A DNA stretch of 53,316 bases from Microcaldota archaeon (GTDB lineage: Archaea; Micrarchaeota; Micrarchaeia; Micrarchaeales; Micrarchaeaceae), in assembly GCA_021792395.1 (NCBI GenBank), contig JAJYUR010000004.1, positions 1 through 53,316 of the forward strand, given 5' to 3'. The notes below the pieces were generated by a model. That model worked only from the letters and a program-made list of their open reading frames with translations. It was not told the origin of the DNA and did no database searches. The translations under genes and the position numbers were made by a program. This document shows positions 42,378-51,344 of this stretch, in pieces (positions within the stretch are counted from its first letter, which is position 1; each line of letters begins with the position of its first letter).

Positions 42378-43880
42378 ATGAATAAAGCAGGAACATATTT
42401 GATAGGAATAATAGTAGTGCTTGCAATAATATATGTAGCCATATCAATAACGCATCCGCCGGTGCCGACTACAACTCCTACTACGGTGACCAATGTGTCA
42501 TTCGTGCCTTCAGGCACCTTGGCAGTTCAGCTTACGGATCCTCCGCAGGTCCCAAACGGCACCCAGTCCCTAGTTATAGGATATTCTGGATTGGCGCTGC
42601 ATGAAGCAGGGCAATCCAATTCTACAGGATTCGTTGACCTAAACGCAAGCGGAAGTGTCAACCTTATGAACTTGACGAATTTCACGCAGACCATCGCTGT
42701 TGCACACGTCAAATTAAACCAGTCTTTTGACATGGTAAGATTCAATATAACATCTGCAAAAATCGACATCAACGGGACAGTTTACAATGTGAGCGTGCCG
42801 AACAACAGGCTCCAGATAAAGATATCTGGATTGAACGGAACTTCTGGCGGGGCATTAGTTGACCTGTCACCTACAGTATTGCAGATATACGCAGCCAACC
42901 AGACGATATTCTTAATGGTTCCTGCAGCTAGGGCAATAACGATAAACAACAGATCCATAAACAGCACAAGCGTGCACATTGGATTCAAGGCAAGGGTAAA
43001 TGCAGTTGCAAAAGCAAAACTCGAACAGGTAAGGCCTAACATAACGATTACAGGCGCATCGCTCACTTCGTCGGGCAACAGCACGTATCTGGCGGTTATA
43101 GTGAAGAACAATGCAAATTCTTCTGTAACGCTCAAGCAGGTGATGCTGCTCGGATACATGCGCTCCGTAATAAGCGCAAATGCTTCGTTGAACCTGCCAG
43201 ACCAGCAGTCAAGCAATTTTAGTTCAGGTAAGTTCAGCAGTAATGCATCTTCTACTTCGAGCATTTCTTCCACATCCACCGCACCTTCAACTTCGACTAC
43301 ATATCCATACACCAATACTGGAGTCCCAAATTACATGAAGAAGCTAGGATTAAGGAATTCAAGTTTTAATGTAAGTGCAATTGGCGCGTTCACGAATGCG
43401 TTCAACTCCTCAGACATAAGCGAAGCTGAAAACATATTGGGGACGATTGCAAACAGCCCTATGGCCAAAGTGCTTGAAAACGAATTCAGGAACAGGATAA
43501 ATGCATCGGTCATAGAAGACATGCATAACATAAACGTGTCAAACGTGAGTGTGGAAGCTGCGATAGGAGAGGCAAACAGATTTTCGCATGACTATCATAA
43601 CGCCCTGAACTTCATAGTGACAAGCAATGGCACATTGTCGCTACCGTTTACACAAGCCGAAGCTGAAGGCCCGAACGGATATGTATTAGGCGCAGGTAGC
43701 AGTGTAACGTTGATATTCAACGGGACTGTGGCTTTTGGACATGACGCTTTAGCGAATGCACACGTAAATGCAAACCAGGGCGTTGGGCCGTTAATAAAAC
43801 TGCTAGCCAATCAGACCTATACAGTTAGGGTAATAGGCGAGGAAGGAGCATATGCGAACATGAATGTAACTGCAAGCTGA
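42378..43880 (+). CDS. DUF4382-containing anchored surface protein
   Basis: The roughly 500-residue product has an N-terminal membrane helix (about 5-25) and then an exposed part. The domain from LAVQLTDPPQVPNGTQSLVI to VPAARAITI matches the DUF4382 pattern found in cell-surface lipoproteins. A Ser/Thr-rich linker (SNASSTSSISSTSTAPSTST) follows, and then a second, helical domain. Sequons are frequent. The start at 42378 follows GTGATGAG. The function is unknown; a long T-tract terminator follows. Confidence 0.75.
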   Translation: MNKAGTYLIGIIVVLAIIYVAISITHPPVPTTTPTTVTNVSFVPSGTLAVQLTDPPQVPNGTQSLVIGYSGLALHEAGQSNSTGFVDLNASGSVNLMNLTNFTQTIAVAHVKLNQSFDMVRFNITSAKIDINGTVYNVSVPNNRLQIKISGLNGTSGGALVDLSPTVLQIYAANQTIFLMVPAARAITINNRSINSTSVHIGFKARVNAVAKAKLEQVRPNITITGASLTSSGNSTYLAVIVKNNANSSVTLKQVMLLGYMRSVISANASLNLPDQQSSNFSSGKFSSNASSTSSISSTSTAPSTSTTYPYTNTGVPNYMKKLGLRNSSFNVSAIGAFTNAFNSSDISEAENILGTIANSPMAKVLENEFRNRINASVIEDMHNINVSNVSVEAAIGEANRFSHDYHNALNFIVTSNGTLSLPFTQAEAEGPNGYVLGAGSSVTLIFNGTVAFGHDALANAHVNANQGVGPLIKLLANQTYTVRVIGEEGAYANMNVTAS

Positions 43881-43883
43881 TTG

Positions 43884-43912
43884 CTTCTTCTTTTTTTCTT
43901 TTTCTTTTTTCC
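43884..43912 (+). terminator. T-rich terminator after the DUF4382 gene
   Basis: A run of nearly pure pyrimidine (CTTCTTTTTTTCTTTTTCTT) begins a few bases after the stop at 43880. Such T-tracts are the usual intrinsic terminators of archaeal RNA polymerase. Confidence 0.6.
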
Positions 43913-43921
43913 ATCTTCACT

Positions 43922-44293
43922 TTAGAATACGCCAAATGCCTCTTCCTGCAAAGCTGCAGTAAGATTCTGCTTTTGTTTGTTTTTCATGCGTTTCTCCCTT
44001 ACGCTGAAAATCATATAGCTTCCATAATCTGAAAGTGATTTCTTGTCCGATTGCTTTGGTGCATATGCATCAAGCGCTGAATATGCATACAGAGCGGCCT
44101 TTACATGGTCGCATTCTGGAGTAGGCGTATTAAACTTTATCTCAAAATCGTTCTTGAGCGCATTTACGCAATTGCCTGTGAATGCCTTTTCCTCCGAATC
44201 TAGCGTACGGATTTTTGATTCTTCCCATGACTGACTTCCTTTCCTCAAAAGAGGCTTTACTGCCATGGCCTTATATTCTTCTAAACCTTTCAT
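43922..44293 (-). CDS. Unknown small soluble protein
   Basis: The 123-residue protein is not recognised. It is helical and charged (VKPLLRKGSQSWEESKIRTL, SEEKAFTGNCVNALKNDFEIKF) with a central acidic/aromatic segment around PTPECDHVKAALYAYSALDA and a basic stretch REKRMKNKQKQNL. Two Cys are present. It has no membrane helix. It ends facing the DUF4382 terminator. Confidence 0.55.
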   Translation of the reverse strand: MKGLEEYKAMAVKPLLRKGSQSWEESKIRTLDSEEKAFTGNCVNALKNDFEIKFNTPTPECDHVKAALYAYSALDAYAPKQSDKKSLSDYGSYMIFSVREKRMKNKQKQNLTAALQEEAFGVF

Positions 44294-44411
44294 TTTAAAT
44301 CATCTGAACTGGGGTTCAACTTATAGCGCAGTATGAGATATTTATATATTGCGGTTAGCCAGGCTTTGCGCTTTTAAACCATAGACAGAAGTTGAAAGTA
44401 AAGGGTTATTA

Positions 44412-44441
44412 TTAAAAACAAAGAAGAAGAAAAAGAAGAAA
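44412..44441 (-). terminator. T-rich terminator for the 44455-44790 gene (minus strand)
   Basis: On the minus strand this reads as a pyrimidine tract of T and C just after the stop of the small membrane protein gene. It mirrors the tract that follows the DUF4382 gene. Confidence 0.55.
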
Positions 44442-44454
44442 TCAAATACTGGGC

Positions 44455-44790
44455 TTAATCTTTATAGGTCAAGCCAAGTATTCCGCCTATCAGTCCAAGC
44501 AAAAATCCTATTATTAATCCTCCGCCGCCCAAAAGGCTCACTATGGATATAATCAATCCTATGATGGACCATGTCTTTATCTTTGACTTGTCGGTAGTAT
44601 TTACCATTACTGCGGATACGATCATTATTATGCCAGTAATGATGCCGACAATGCCTGTCAACGCCCCCAATCCGGATGAAAATATCAATGTTGCCAAAGC
44701 ACCTATGGCAGACATTACCAATCCTTCCAGAAGGACGAATATGCCTCCTATCAAAAGCAGCACGAATGCCGCAGTTGGTTTATTAGCCAT
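44455..44790 (-). CDS. Small four-helix membrane protein
   Basis: The 111-residue protein has about four hydrophobic helices with short loops. NTTDKSKIKTWSIIGLIISI and GGGGLIIGFLLGLIGGILGL look like those of DUF4064-type proteins that occur singly in archaeal genomes. A GTGA core precedes the ATG. It has its own T-tract terminator, and the neighbours are unrelated. The function is unknown. Confidence 0.65.
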   Translation of the reverse strand: MANKPTAAFVLLLIGGIFVLLEGLVMSAIGALATLIFSSGLGALTGIVGIITGIIMIVSAVMVNTTDKSKIKTWSIIGLIISIVSLLGGGGLIIGFLLGLIGGILGLTYKD

Positions 44791-44866
44791 TTTATCACAT
44801 TTTAATATAGCTTTTTTAGTTTAAATAGTTTTCGCTTTCCTGTTTTTGGACTGTTGGCTAGTCAGG

Positions 44867-44890
44867 CATCCTCTCCCATCTGAAAGATAG
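44867..44890 (-). repeat. Second copy of the IS605-type right end
   Basis: The minus-strand reading CTTTCAGATGGGAGAGGATG is nearly identical to CCTTCAGTTGGGAGAGGATG at the right end of the 36.7 kb element. No tnpB or left end is seen nearby, so this is a solo end left by an excision or deletion. The rest of the 44791-45023 gap has no gene I can support. Confidence 0.6.
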
Positions 44891-45023
44891 TAAAACTAAA
44901 TTTTAGAAGATCTTTGGATGCTTATAATTTGAATAAAGGCTTTGGCTTATATGAATATCTCCGATTAGCAAATGCATAATGAAATATATCATTGCCTTAC
45001 GGCATTATCCCAAGGAGGCTAGG

Positions 45024-45602
45024 CTAAAATAATGCCACTGCAAAAAGCAACACCACAATAAGGATTATTATTAATGGTATTACAGCTGCGACGATGTAAA
45101 CACCTAATGCTGCTTTTTTTGATATTCCGTGGATGGCAGACAATGCATATATCGCCACTACTAAGCCCCATATGCCGAATACTATATCGACTATTATGCT
45201 AATAAATTGTATTATAGGAAATTTTATATAGGATATTAGTGCAATGAGCCAGTAAAACATTAACGCAGGTATGGTACCGTAAACCACAGCCGCGAGTGTA
45301 CCTTCAAATCCTGCCTTGAACTTCTTGAATAGGTATCCAAATAGATGCAGGTATGCCGCACCCAGTATAATGCTTAAAGGTATTATTGCAAGGATTTCTA
45401 TTAATGCGCCTACTGCGGTTATTACACCGAATAACAGCCCAGTTATAGCACTTACAGCTATGCCGCTAACTATGACTGCTGCCAATAATGGTATAATCGC
45501 ATATCTATAGTAGAAGCCATAGCTCTGACCTATATCCATCTTATTGCTGGCCTTGCTAGGATGCACCATAATTTCAATTGCCTGCTTGAATTCTTTTATC
45601 AT
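45024..45602 (-). CDS. Yip1-family-like membrane protein
   Basis: The 192-residue protein has about five hydrophobic helices. The first residues (FKQAIEIMVHPSKASNKMDI) and IPALMFYWLIALISYIKF are like the Yip1 family of small polytopic proteins, some of which act in membrane trafficking; their role in archaea is unknown. The ATG at 45602 is only 2 bases after GGTG, while the next codon, ATA, is at the usual 5-base spacing, so the real start is ambiguous. A second Yip1-like gene lies at 46337. Confidence 0.65.
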   Translation of the reverse strand: MIKEFKQAIEIMVHPSKASNKMDIGQSYGFYYRYAIIPLLAAVIVSGIAVSAITGLLFGVITAVGALIEILAIIPLSIILGAAYLHLFGYLFKKFKAGFEGTLAAVVYGTIPALMFYWLIALISYIKFPIIQFISIIVDIVFGIWGLVVAIYALSAIHGISKKAALGVYIVAAVIPLIIILIVVLLFAVALF

Positions 45603-45655
45603 AACACCACTTTTCTAAAACATAACGTTTATCAAATACATTTTTATATAAGTTA

Positions 45656-46312
45656 TTATGCTTTTGCAAATTTTTTTGCTGAAAACGTAGCTTCATAAAC
45701 TTCTGCAATGCCCCTAATTACTATATAGATCACAAGCGCGGCTACAAGCACATACCCTACCCACAACGGATATGAATATATGTAGACCAGCATCAGATAT
45801 GAAAAGGTAATAAACTTCAGCGTATTTATTCCGAATCTGCTGATGTTAGATGCATAGATCGCCTTTGCGAATTTTGACTTCATTCTTGATGATGTGCCTT
45901 TCGCCGCAAGAAGTGCATCTGCAAACGAATGCCTTATTACGATTATGAAAATTACAAAAAGAGGCAATATGTGCAGGAATGTGAAAAGTATCCACATTAC
46001 GTATTCGGTCACCCTGTCTCCTGCAACATCGATCCTTGCGCCCGATGGTGCAATTTTGGAAACATTGTGTTTGTATTCAGACATGCGTTTCCTTATCTTT
46101 GCATTGCCTAAAGCGCCTTTTACATATTCTATGAATTGCACCTTTCCCTTGCTGACTTCGCGCACCGCAAAGAATCCATCCAGTGCATCTGAGACTATTG
46201 CAATGGCGAAAAGTAGTATAAGCAGAAATGCATTGACCTTTAGAAGCACCAGATAGGCTATCACTATTATGGCTGCCGTACGCAATACAGTTACTGCATC
46301 TGCACTCCTCAT
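45656..46312 (-). CDS. CDP-alcohol phosphatidyltransferase with an insertion
   Basis: The 218-residue membrane protein has the CDP-alcohol phosphotransferase motif D-x2-D-G at SDALDGFFAVR (42-51) and G-x3-D-x3-D at GARIDVAGD (91-99). In most family members the two parts are 8-9 residues apart; here about 40 lie between them, with extra basic residues. The conserved Ala-Arg is spaced as AVR rather than AR. Such enzymes join CDP-archaeol (or a CDP-alcohol) to serine, inositol or glycerol phosphate. The insertion makes the substrate unclear. It sits between two Yip1-like genes on the same strand. Confidence 0.7.
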   Translation of the reverse strand: MRSADAVTVLRTAAIIVIAYLVLLKVNAFLLILLFAIAIVSDALDGFFAVREVSKGKVQFIEYVKGALGNAKIRKRMSEYKHNVSKIAPSGARIDVAGDRVTEYVMWILFTFLHILPLFVIFIIVIRHSFADALLAAKGTSSRMKSKFAKAIYASNISRFGINTLKFITFSYLMLVYIYSYPLWVGYVLVAALVIYIVIRGIAEVYEATFSAKKFAKA

Positions 46313-46336
46313 TTAAACACGCTACCGTACATAATA

Positions 46337-47008
46337 TCAGGAATAAGGTGTTGCCGAACCGCCTGGGAAAACAGGCGATATGCCATGTATACCTTGCGAA
46401 ATGGGAAGAAAAGATGCAAACCCTATCGCAAATATTAGAAATACAAACATCAATAATACCAGTTCAGATGCCACCAGTACGCCGAATGACTGTAGCCTGC
46501 TTATCTTCTGCTGCGATGATATTGCTATTACGAGCACTATGAATTCCCAGACAGCGATTATAGGCAATACGATTATTGAAAGCTTAGGCACAAAAAGAAG
46601 CCAATACAGGAAAAGCAATGGGAATACGCCGAACATCGTTCCTGTAAAAGTCTTTTCGTACTTGAACCTGAATGCCTTAAGGAAGTACTTACCGAACATT
46701 TGGTATATGAATGCGTTTACGAATATGCCGAGTGGCACAATCACCCATAGTGTTATTATTGTGCTGATTATGACTGCTATTTTCGGTCCCGCAAGTATGG
46801 AAAGAATTCCGAATAGAGGTACATTAAGATGGGCAGCAGAAGGAACCACATACGCAGCTAGCAACCCTACTAAAAATGATAGCAATATAGGTATTACGCT
46901 TAACTTATAGTAAAGTGCCATTGCGCTTCCTATGCTAAAATTCTTTGATGAATATTTGTCCGGTGAAAATATGGACTTGTAGTAATCAAGGATTTTTATG
47001 GATGCCAA
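46337..47008 (-). CDS. Second Yip1-family-like membrane protein, TTG start
   Basis: The 223-residue protein has about five hydrophobic helices and opens MASIKILDYYKSIFSPDKYS from a TTG preceded by GTGA. The TMFGVFPLLFLYWLLFVPKL segment parallels GTIPALMFYWLIALISY in the 45024 gene, so the two are paralogues. Together they flank the phosphatidyltransferase gene. No motif reveals the function. Confidence 0.65.
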   Translation of the reverse strand: MASIKILDYYKSIFSPDKYSSKNFSIGSAMALYYKLSVIPILLSFLVGLLAAYVVPSAAHLNVPLFGILSILAGPKIAVIISTIITLWVIVPLGIFVNAFIYQMFGKYFLKAFRFKYEKTFTGTMFGVFPLLFLYWLLFVPKLSIIVLPIIAVWEFIVLVIAISSQQKISRLQSFGVLVASELVLLMFVFLIFAIGFASFLPISQGIHGISPVFPGGSATPYS

Positions 47009-47048
47009 TTAATCACGTTTTAGCTTTGTAAATGAATTATATAAACTT

Positions 47049-50000
47049 TTAGTTTCTTCTGGCTCTGGCACCAACTTGTTTCTTGCCATTTATTATGTAA
47101 TCGGACATTTCCTTATATGAGAGTTTAGATCCGAACGCCTTTGATAATGCAAGGCCTAGCCTTCCGTTGAGAACCAATGGGAGATTCATGTCTGCTGCGT
47201 ACCTTCTCAGTTTATAATCTGTGCTTTTCATATTCCCGTCAGTAAATATTGCGCCTATCCTTTTCCTGTTTATTGCATCTATTGCCGCATGTATTGTGAG
47301 CTGTTCGGTTGTACCTTTTATTGGATGTATCCCAAGGGTATACGTGTTTATACCTAGTTTTTCAAGCAGGAGTGCAGAGCGCTCTAGCTGTTCCGTGTTA
47401 GATTTGCCATAGACTAAAACGCCATTCGAAGGGATTTTGTTGGGCTGTACGCCAAGCCAGCTCTTGAGAAGTGCATCTTCTATAGTATAGCCGTATGCAG
47501 CACTTTCCCCGGTGCTCCTCATGTCTGGACCAAGGACAGGATAGCTGCCCCTCAGCTGCGACCATGCAAACTGCGGACTCTTTACAGCGTATGCCATATG
47601 CTTTGGCTCGAAGAACCCGCTCTTTTTGTATTTCGAAAATATCCCGTCTACTGCATGCTCTATCAGGTTTATGCCTACGGATTTGCTGCTGAACGGCATT
47701 GATCTGCTGGCCCTAAGGTTTAGCTCTATCACGTATGGCATCCCGTTCGCTACTGCGAATTGTATATTGAACGGGCCTTTTATAGACAGCTCGTTTGCAA
47801 ACCTTAGAGCGTATTCCGACATCGTGCCATATGGCATAGATGCATCGTTGAATGGGGTGAGTATCGTTGCATCTCCGCTGTGCACTCCAGTCTCTTCTAT
47901 GTGCTGCATCGTTATGCCCATCACATTGGAGCCGTCGCTGGCGCAGTCCATCTCTGCCTCTACGCCTTTTATGAACTTTGATATGACAGCAGGATGGGAT
48001 TTCGAGAGCAGGGCTCCGCCTCGTATATAATCCTGCAGCTCTTCTAAATTGTTTGCTATGAACATCGATGTGCCGCCCAATACATAGCTTGGGCGCACCA
48101 TTAAGGGAAAACCAACTTCGTTTGCAAATTTGCTTACTTCTGACATCGTCTTTGCAGCTATCCATTCAGGCTGCCAGATACCAAGGCGCTCGGCCAGCAT
48201 GGAGAATTTTTCCCGATCTTCAGCTATATCAACGCTTGCACCCTTTGTGCCTAGCAGTTTTATCCCTTTAGATTCCAGAGTTTTTGATAAGCTGTTTCCT
48301 ATCTGCCCGCCTGCAAAAGTCGCGACCGCTGAGAATTTCCCCATCTTGTATAATTTTGATACTGTTTCCTCATTCAATTCTTCGAAATACAATTCCTTGA
48401 AATTGTCCCAGTCTGTTGATACGGTTTCAGGATTGTAGTTTATCATTGCCACCCTGTCAAAGTATTTTTTCGCAGATGATGCAATGGCCATAGCGCTCCA
48501 ATCAAATTCTACAGATACGCCAATCCTGAATACCCCTGCACCCATCACGAGCAATCCATCAGGGATACTTGATTTAGGTTTTATGTCGTTATATGTGCCA
48601 TCATATGTCGTATACAGGTAGTTTGCACTTGCAGGAAATTCTCCAGCAAGCGTATCTATCTGTTTTATTGCTGGAGATGGGGTGCTGCAGCCCAATTCTG
48701 AGTCAAGGAAGCCAAGCCGTTTCATATTGTGCATTTCTTGCGGCGAAAGTTTTTTGCGCCTCAAGCTTTGCTCTGTTGCGCGCTCAACCAGTTCCTCCAG
48801 CTTAGATATGTAAAATATGTCTACGCCAGAATGCATGGAAACCTCTTTTACTTGCATGCCCTCCTTTATGGCTTTCATTGCATAAAAGAACCAATATGGC
48901 TTATGCGCTTTCAATGCACTTATTATTTCACCGCGCTGCATCTTGCTTTCGTATATCTCGTTTTTTATGCCCGATGCATCGATATCCAGCATCCTTACTG
49001 CTTTTTGAAACGCCTCAGTGAAATTCCTCCCTATGGCCATTACTTCCCCTATGCTTTTCATTTCGGTGCCTAGGGTGTTGCTAACGCCTTCAAATTTCTT
49101 CAGGTCCCATCTTGGCATCTTCACTATTATGTAGTCCATGCTAGGCTCGAAGAATGATGTCGTCGCCTTTGATATTAAGTTTTTGACTTCATAAAGCGTA
49201 TAGCCCAGCGCAAGCTTTGCGCTTACGTATGCAAGCGGATATCCGGTTGCCTTGCTCGCGAGCGCGCTCGATCTTGACATCCTTGGATTTGTTTCTATCA
49301 CATAAAACCTATAGCTTCTTGGATCTAGGGCGAACTGGACGTTGCACTCGCCCACAAGGTTTATAGATTCGGCGACTCTTATCGCCATCGTACGCATGTC
49401 CTGGAATTCATGATTGTCGAGTGTTTGCGATGGTGAAACGGCAACCGATTCGCCTGTGTGCACGCCCATCGGATCAAGATTCTCGATGCATGCAGTTACA
49501 GCTGCGTTGCCGTATGCGTCCCTCATGACCTCATATTCTATCTCCTTCCAGCCCTTCAGGTATTTCTCCACGAGCACCTCATTTATCGAGCTGTTGGCGA
49601 ACGCCCTCTTGAGCTCCGCTTCCAGTTCGGTGCTGTTCTTGGCAACGGCTGATCCCCTTCCCCCGAGATTGAAGCTGACGCGCATCATTACAGGATAGCC
49701 GATCTTCTTTGCTGCAGCCAATGCCTCTTTCGCGGTTTTTGCAGATGCGCTGGGCGGCACCGGAATTTTTATCTTGACCATAAGCCTCCTGAATTCCTCG
49801 CGCGAGAGAGCGCTTTTTATGCCTTTTACCTGAGTGCCCAATACTTTTATGCCGTACTTCTCAAGCACTCCTGATTCGTATAGGTCTATGCCGCAGCTTA
49901 GGGCGGTCTGCCCTCCGAAACCCATCAGTATAGCATCAGGCTTTTCAGAAGCTATGACTTTTTCAGCCATTTCCGCATTGACCGGGAGCATGTATATTCT

Positions 50001-50186
50001 ATCGGCAGAGGCATAGCTCGTCTGGGATGTGGCGATGTTTGGGTTTATCAAAACGCTCTTTATGCCTTCTTCTCTGAGGACCTTCAGCGCTTGGCTTCCG
50101 CTGTAATCGAATTCCGCAGCTTCGGCTATCTTTATCGGGCCCGAACCGAGCACCAATACCTTTCTTGGTTTCCTACCGCCTTGCAT
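47049..50186 (-). CDS. carB: Carbamoyl-phosphate synthase large subunit
   Basis: The 1045-residue protein has two ATP-grasp halves of the family's expected length and ends with the allosteric (MGS-like) domain. Half 1 contains RVSFNLGGRGSAV and VLVEKYLKGWKEIEYEVMRD; half 2 contains MVRPSYVLGGTSMF. They make carbamoyl phosphate from bicarbonate, ammonia and two ATP for pyrimidine and arginine synthesis. The start at 50186 overlaps the end of carA by 14 bases and follows GGTG by 7 bases, implying translational coupling. Confidence 0.95.
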   Translation of the reverse strand: MQGGRKPRKVLVLGSGPIKIAEAAEFDYSGSQALKVLREEGIKSVLINPNIATSQTSYASADRIYMLPVNAEMAEKVIASEKPDAILMGFGGQTALSCGIDLYESGVLEKYGIKVLGTQVKGIKSALSREEFRRLMVKIKIPVPPSASAKTAKEALAAAKKIGYPVMMRVSFNLGGRGSAVAKNSTELEAELKRAFANSSINEVLVEKYLKGWKEIEYEVMRDAYGNAAVTACIENLDPMGVHTGESVAVSPSQTLDNHEFQDMRTMAIRVAESINLVGECNVQFALDPRSYRFYVIETNPRMSRSSALASKATGYPLAYVSAKLALGYTLYEVKNLISKATTSFFEPSMDYIIVKMPRWDLKKFEGVSNTLGTEMKSIGEVMAIGRNFTEAFQKAVRMLDIDASGIKNEIYESKMQRGEIISALKAHKPYWFFYAMKAIKEGMQVKEVSMHSGVDIFYISKLEELVERATEQSLRRKKLSPQEMHNMKRLGFLDSELGCSTPSPAIKQIDTLAGEFPASANYLYTTYDGTYNDIKPKSSIPDGLLVMGAGVFRIGVSVEFDWSAMAIASSAKKYFDRVAMINYNPETVSTDWDNFKELYFEELNEETVSKLYKMGKFSAVATFAGGQIGNSLSKTLESKGIKLLGTKGASVDIAEDREKFSMLAERLGIWQPEWIAAKTMSEVSKFANEVGFPLMVRPSYVLGGTSMFIANNLEELQDYIRGGALLSKSHPAVISKFIKGVEAEMDCASDGSNVMGITMQHIEETGVHSGDATILTPFNDASMPYGTMSEYALRFANELSIKGPFNIQFAVANGMPYVIELNLRASRSMPFSSKSVGINLIEHAVDGIFSKYKKSGFFEPKHMAYAVKSPQFAWSQLRGSYPVLGPDMRSTGESAAYGYTIEDALLKSWLGVQPNKIPSNGVLVYGKSNTEQLERSALLLEKLGINTYTLGIHPIKGTTEQLTIHAAIDAINRKRIGAIFTDGNMKSTDYKLRRYAADMNLPLVLNGRLGLALSKAFGSKLSYKEMSDYIINGKKQVGARARRN

Positions 50187-51273
50187 GTTTGCTCACCTTC
50201 TTGAAGAACATGTCGAATATAAATGAGGTGTCGTGCGTCCCTGGTTTTGCTTCAGGATGGAATTGCACAGTCATCACGTTGCCATTGCTGTTAACCATGC
50301 CCTCAAGAATGCCGTCGTCTGGAGATATAAACCAGGGCTTAAAGCCTTTTGGTATTCCGTTTAAGTATGCGGCGTATCCGTGGTTGTGCGTAGTTATGTA
50401 TGCCCTCTTTGACACGAGGTCTATTACTGGCTTGTTTATAGCTCTATGGCCGAATTTCATCTTCTGCATGGAACCTCCATTTGCCAATATCGCAACCTGA
50501 TGCCCAAGGCATATCCCAAGCATTGGAATGCCGGTCCCTGACAGCTCCGCAAAAGTTGATATGGTCTTTGTTATGACATTCGGATTCCCTGGGCCGTTTG
50601 AATAGATTACGCAGCTGGGCTTGCAAGAAAGCACATCGTCGATTTTCGAATCGTATGGCAGCCTGCATATTGAATAACCCCTTGAGAATATCTCGGAAAG
50701 GAGGCCGTGCTTCAGCCCCAGGTCTATTACTGCAGCGGTTTTGCCATTCCCTTTCTTATTTTTATAGAACATAGGCTTTGGCGTGGACACCATCTTTACA
50801 ATATCTTTTTTCTCGTAGTCCTCGAACCTCTGCTTTGCAGTGGTTTTGCCTTGCAGTATAGACCCATTTACTGTTCCTTTGTCTCTTATCGAAAGCGTAA
50901 GCGCTCTGGTATCGATGCCGTAGATTCCAGGAATGCCATTTTCCTTTAGCCATCCGTCAAGGCTGAGCCTTTTGTTCCATTTGGGCGCATCGTTGAGATC
51001 GCTTATGACAAGTCCGGCAACCGTTATCTTTTCTGACTCAAAATTCTGCAGTATGCCATGCGAGGATATTTCCTTCGGCACGCCGTAGTTGCCGATCATA
51101 GGGTTCGTAAGCACGAGTATCTGACCATAGTATGAAGGATCAGTAAGGCTTTCCGGATAACCATTCATTGACGTTGAGAATACGAGTTCGCCTCTTGCAA
51201 CTTTCGGACTGCCAAAACCTTTACCTTCTAACAAGATTCCGTCTTTAGTGTAAAGGTAGGCTCTTTTTTCCAT
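50173..51273 (-). CDS. carA: Carbamoyl-phosphate synthase small subunit
   Basis: The 366-residue protein has the N-terminal CarA domain and a class I glutamine amidotransferase domain with the catalytic Cys in PMLGICLGHQ (about residue 255) and the His-x-Glu pair in QFHPEAKPG (about 339-341). It releases ammonia from glutamine and passes it through a tunnel to CarB. The ATG at 51273 is used; a GTG one codon upstream is possible. It is the promoter-proximal gene of the carAB unit. Confidence 0.95.
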   Translation of the reverse strand: MEKRAYLYTKDGILLEGKGFGSPKVARGELVFSTSMNGYPESLTDPSYYGQILVLTNPMIGNYGVPKEISSHGILQNFESEKITVAGLVISDLNDAPKWNKRLSLDGWLKENGIPGIYGIDTRALTLSIRDKGTVNGSILQGKTTAKQRFEDYEKKDIVKMVSTPKPMFYKNKKGNGKTAAVIDLGLKHGLLSEIFSRGYSICRLPYDSKIDDVLSCKPSCVIYSNGPGNPNVITKTISTFAELSGTGIPMLGICLGHQVAILANGGSMQKMKFGHRAINKPVIDLVSKRAYITTHNHGYAAYLNGIPKGFKPWFISPDDGILEGMVNSNGNVMTVQFHPEAKPGTHDTSFIFDMFFKKVSKHARR

Positions 51274-51344
51274 CACATCCTCTAAAGGCTAGGCGATTAG
51301 TTTGAAACATATTAATAAAGAAATAATAAATAGCTTTGTATGGC

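Noticed and set aside
44294-44454. Possible small RNA or gene in the AT-rich gap
   Set aside because: The gap holds only promoter-like and T-tract sequence; no supported frame or fold was found.
47626-48438. Long plus-strand frames inside carB
   Set aside because: They lie opposite conserved ATP-grasp sequence of carB and have no start signal or family match.
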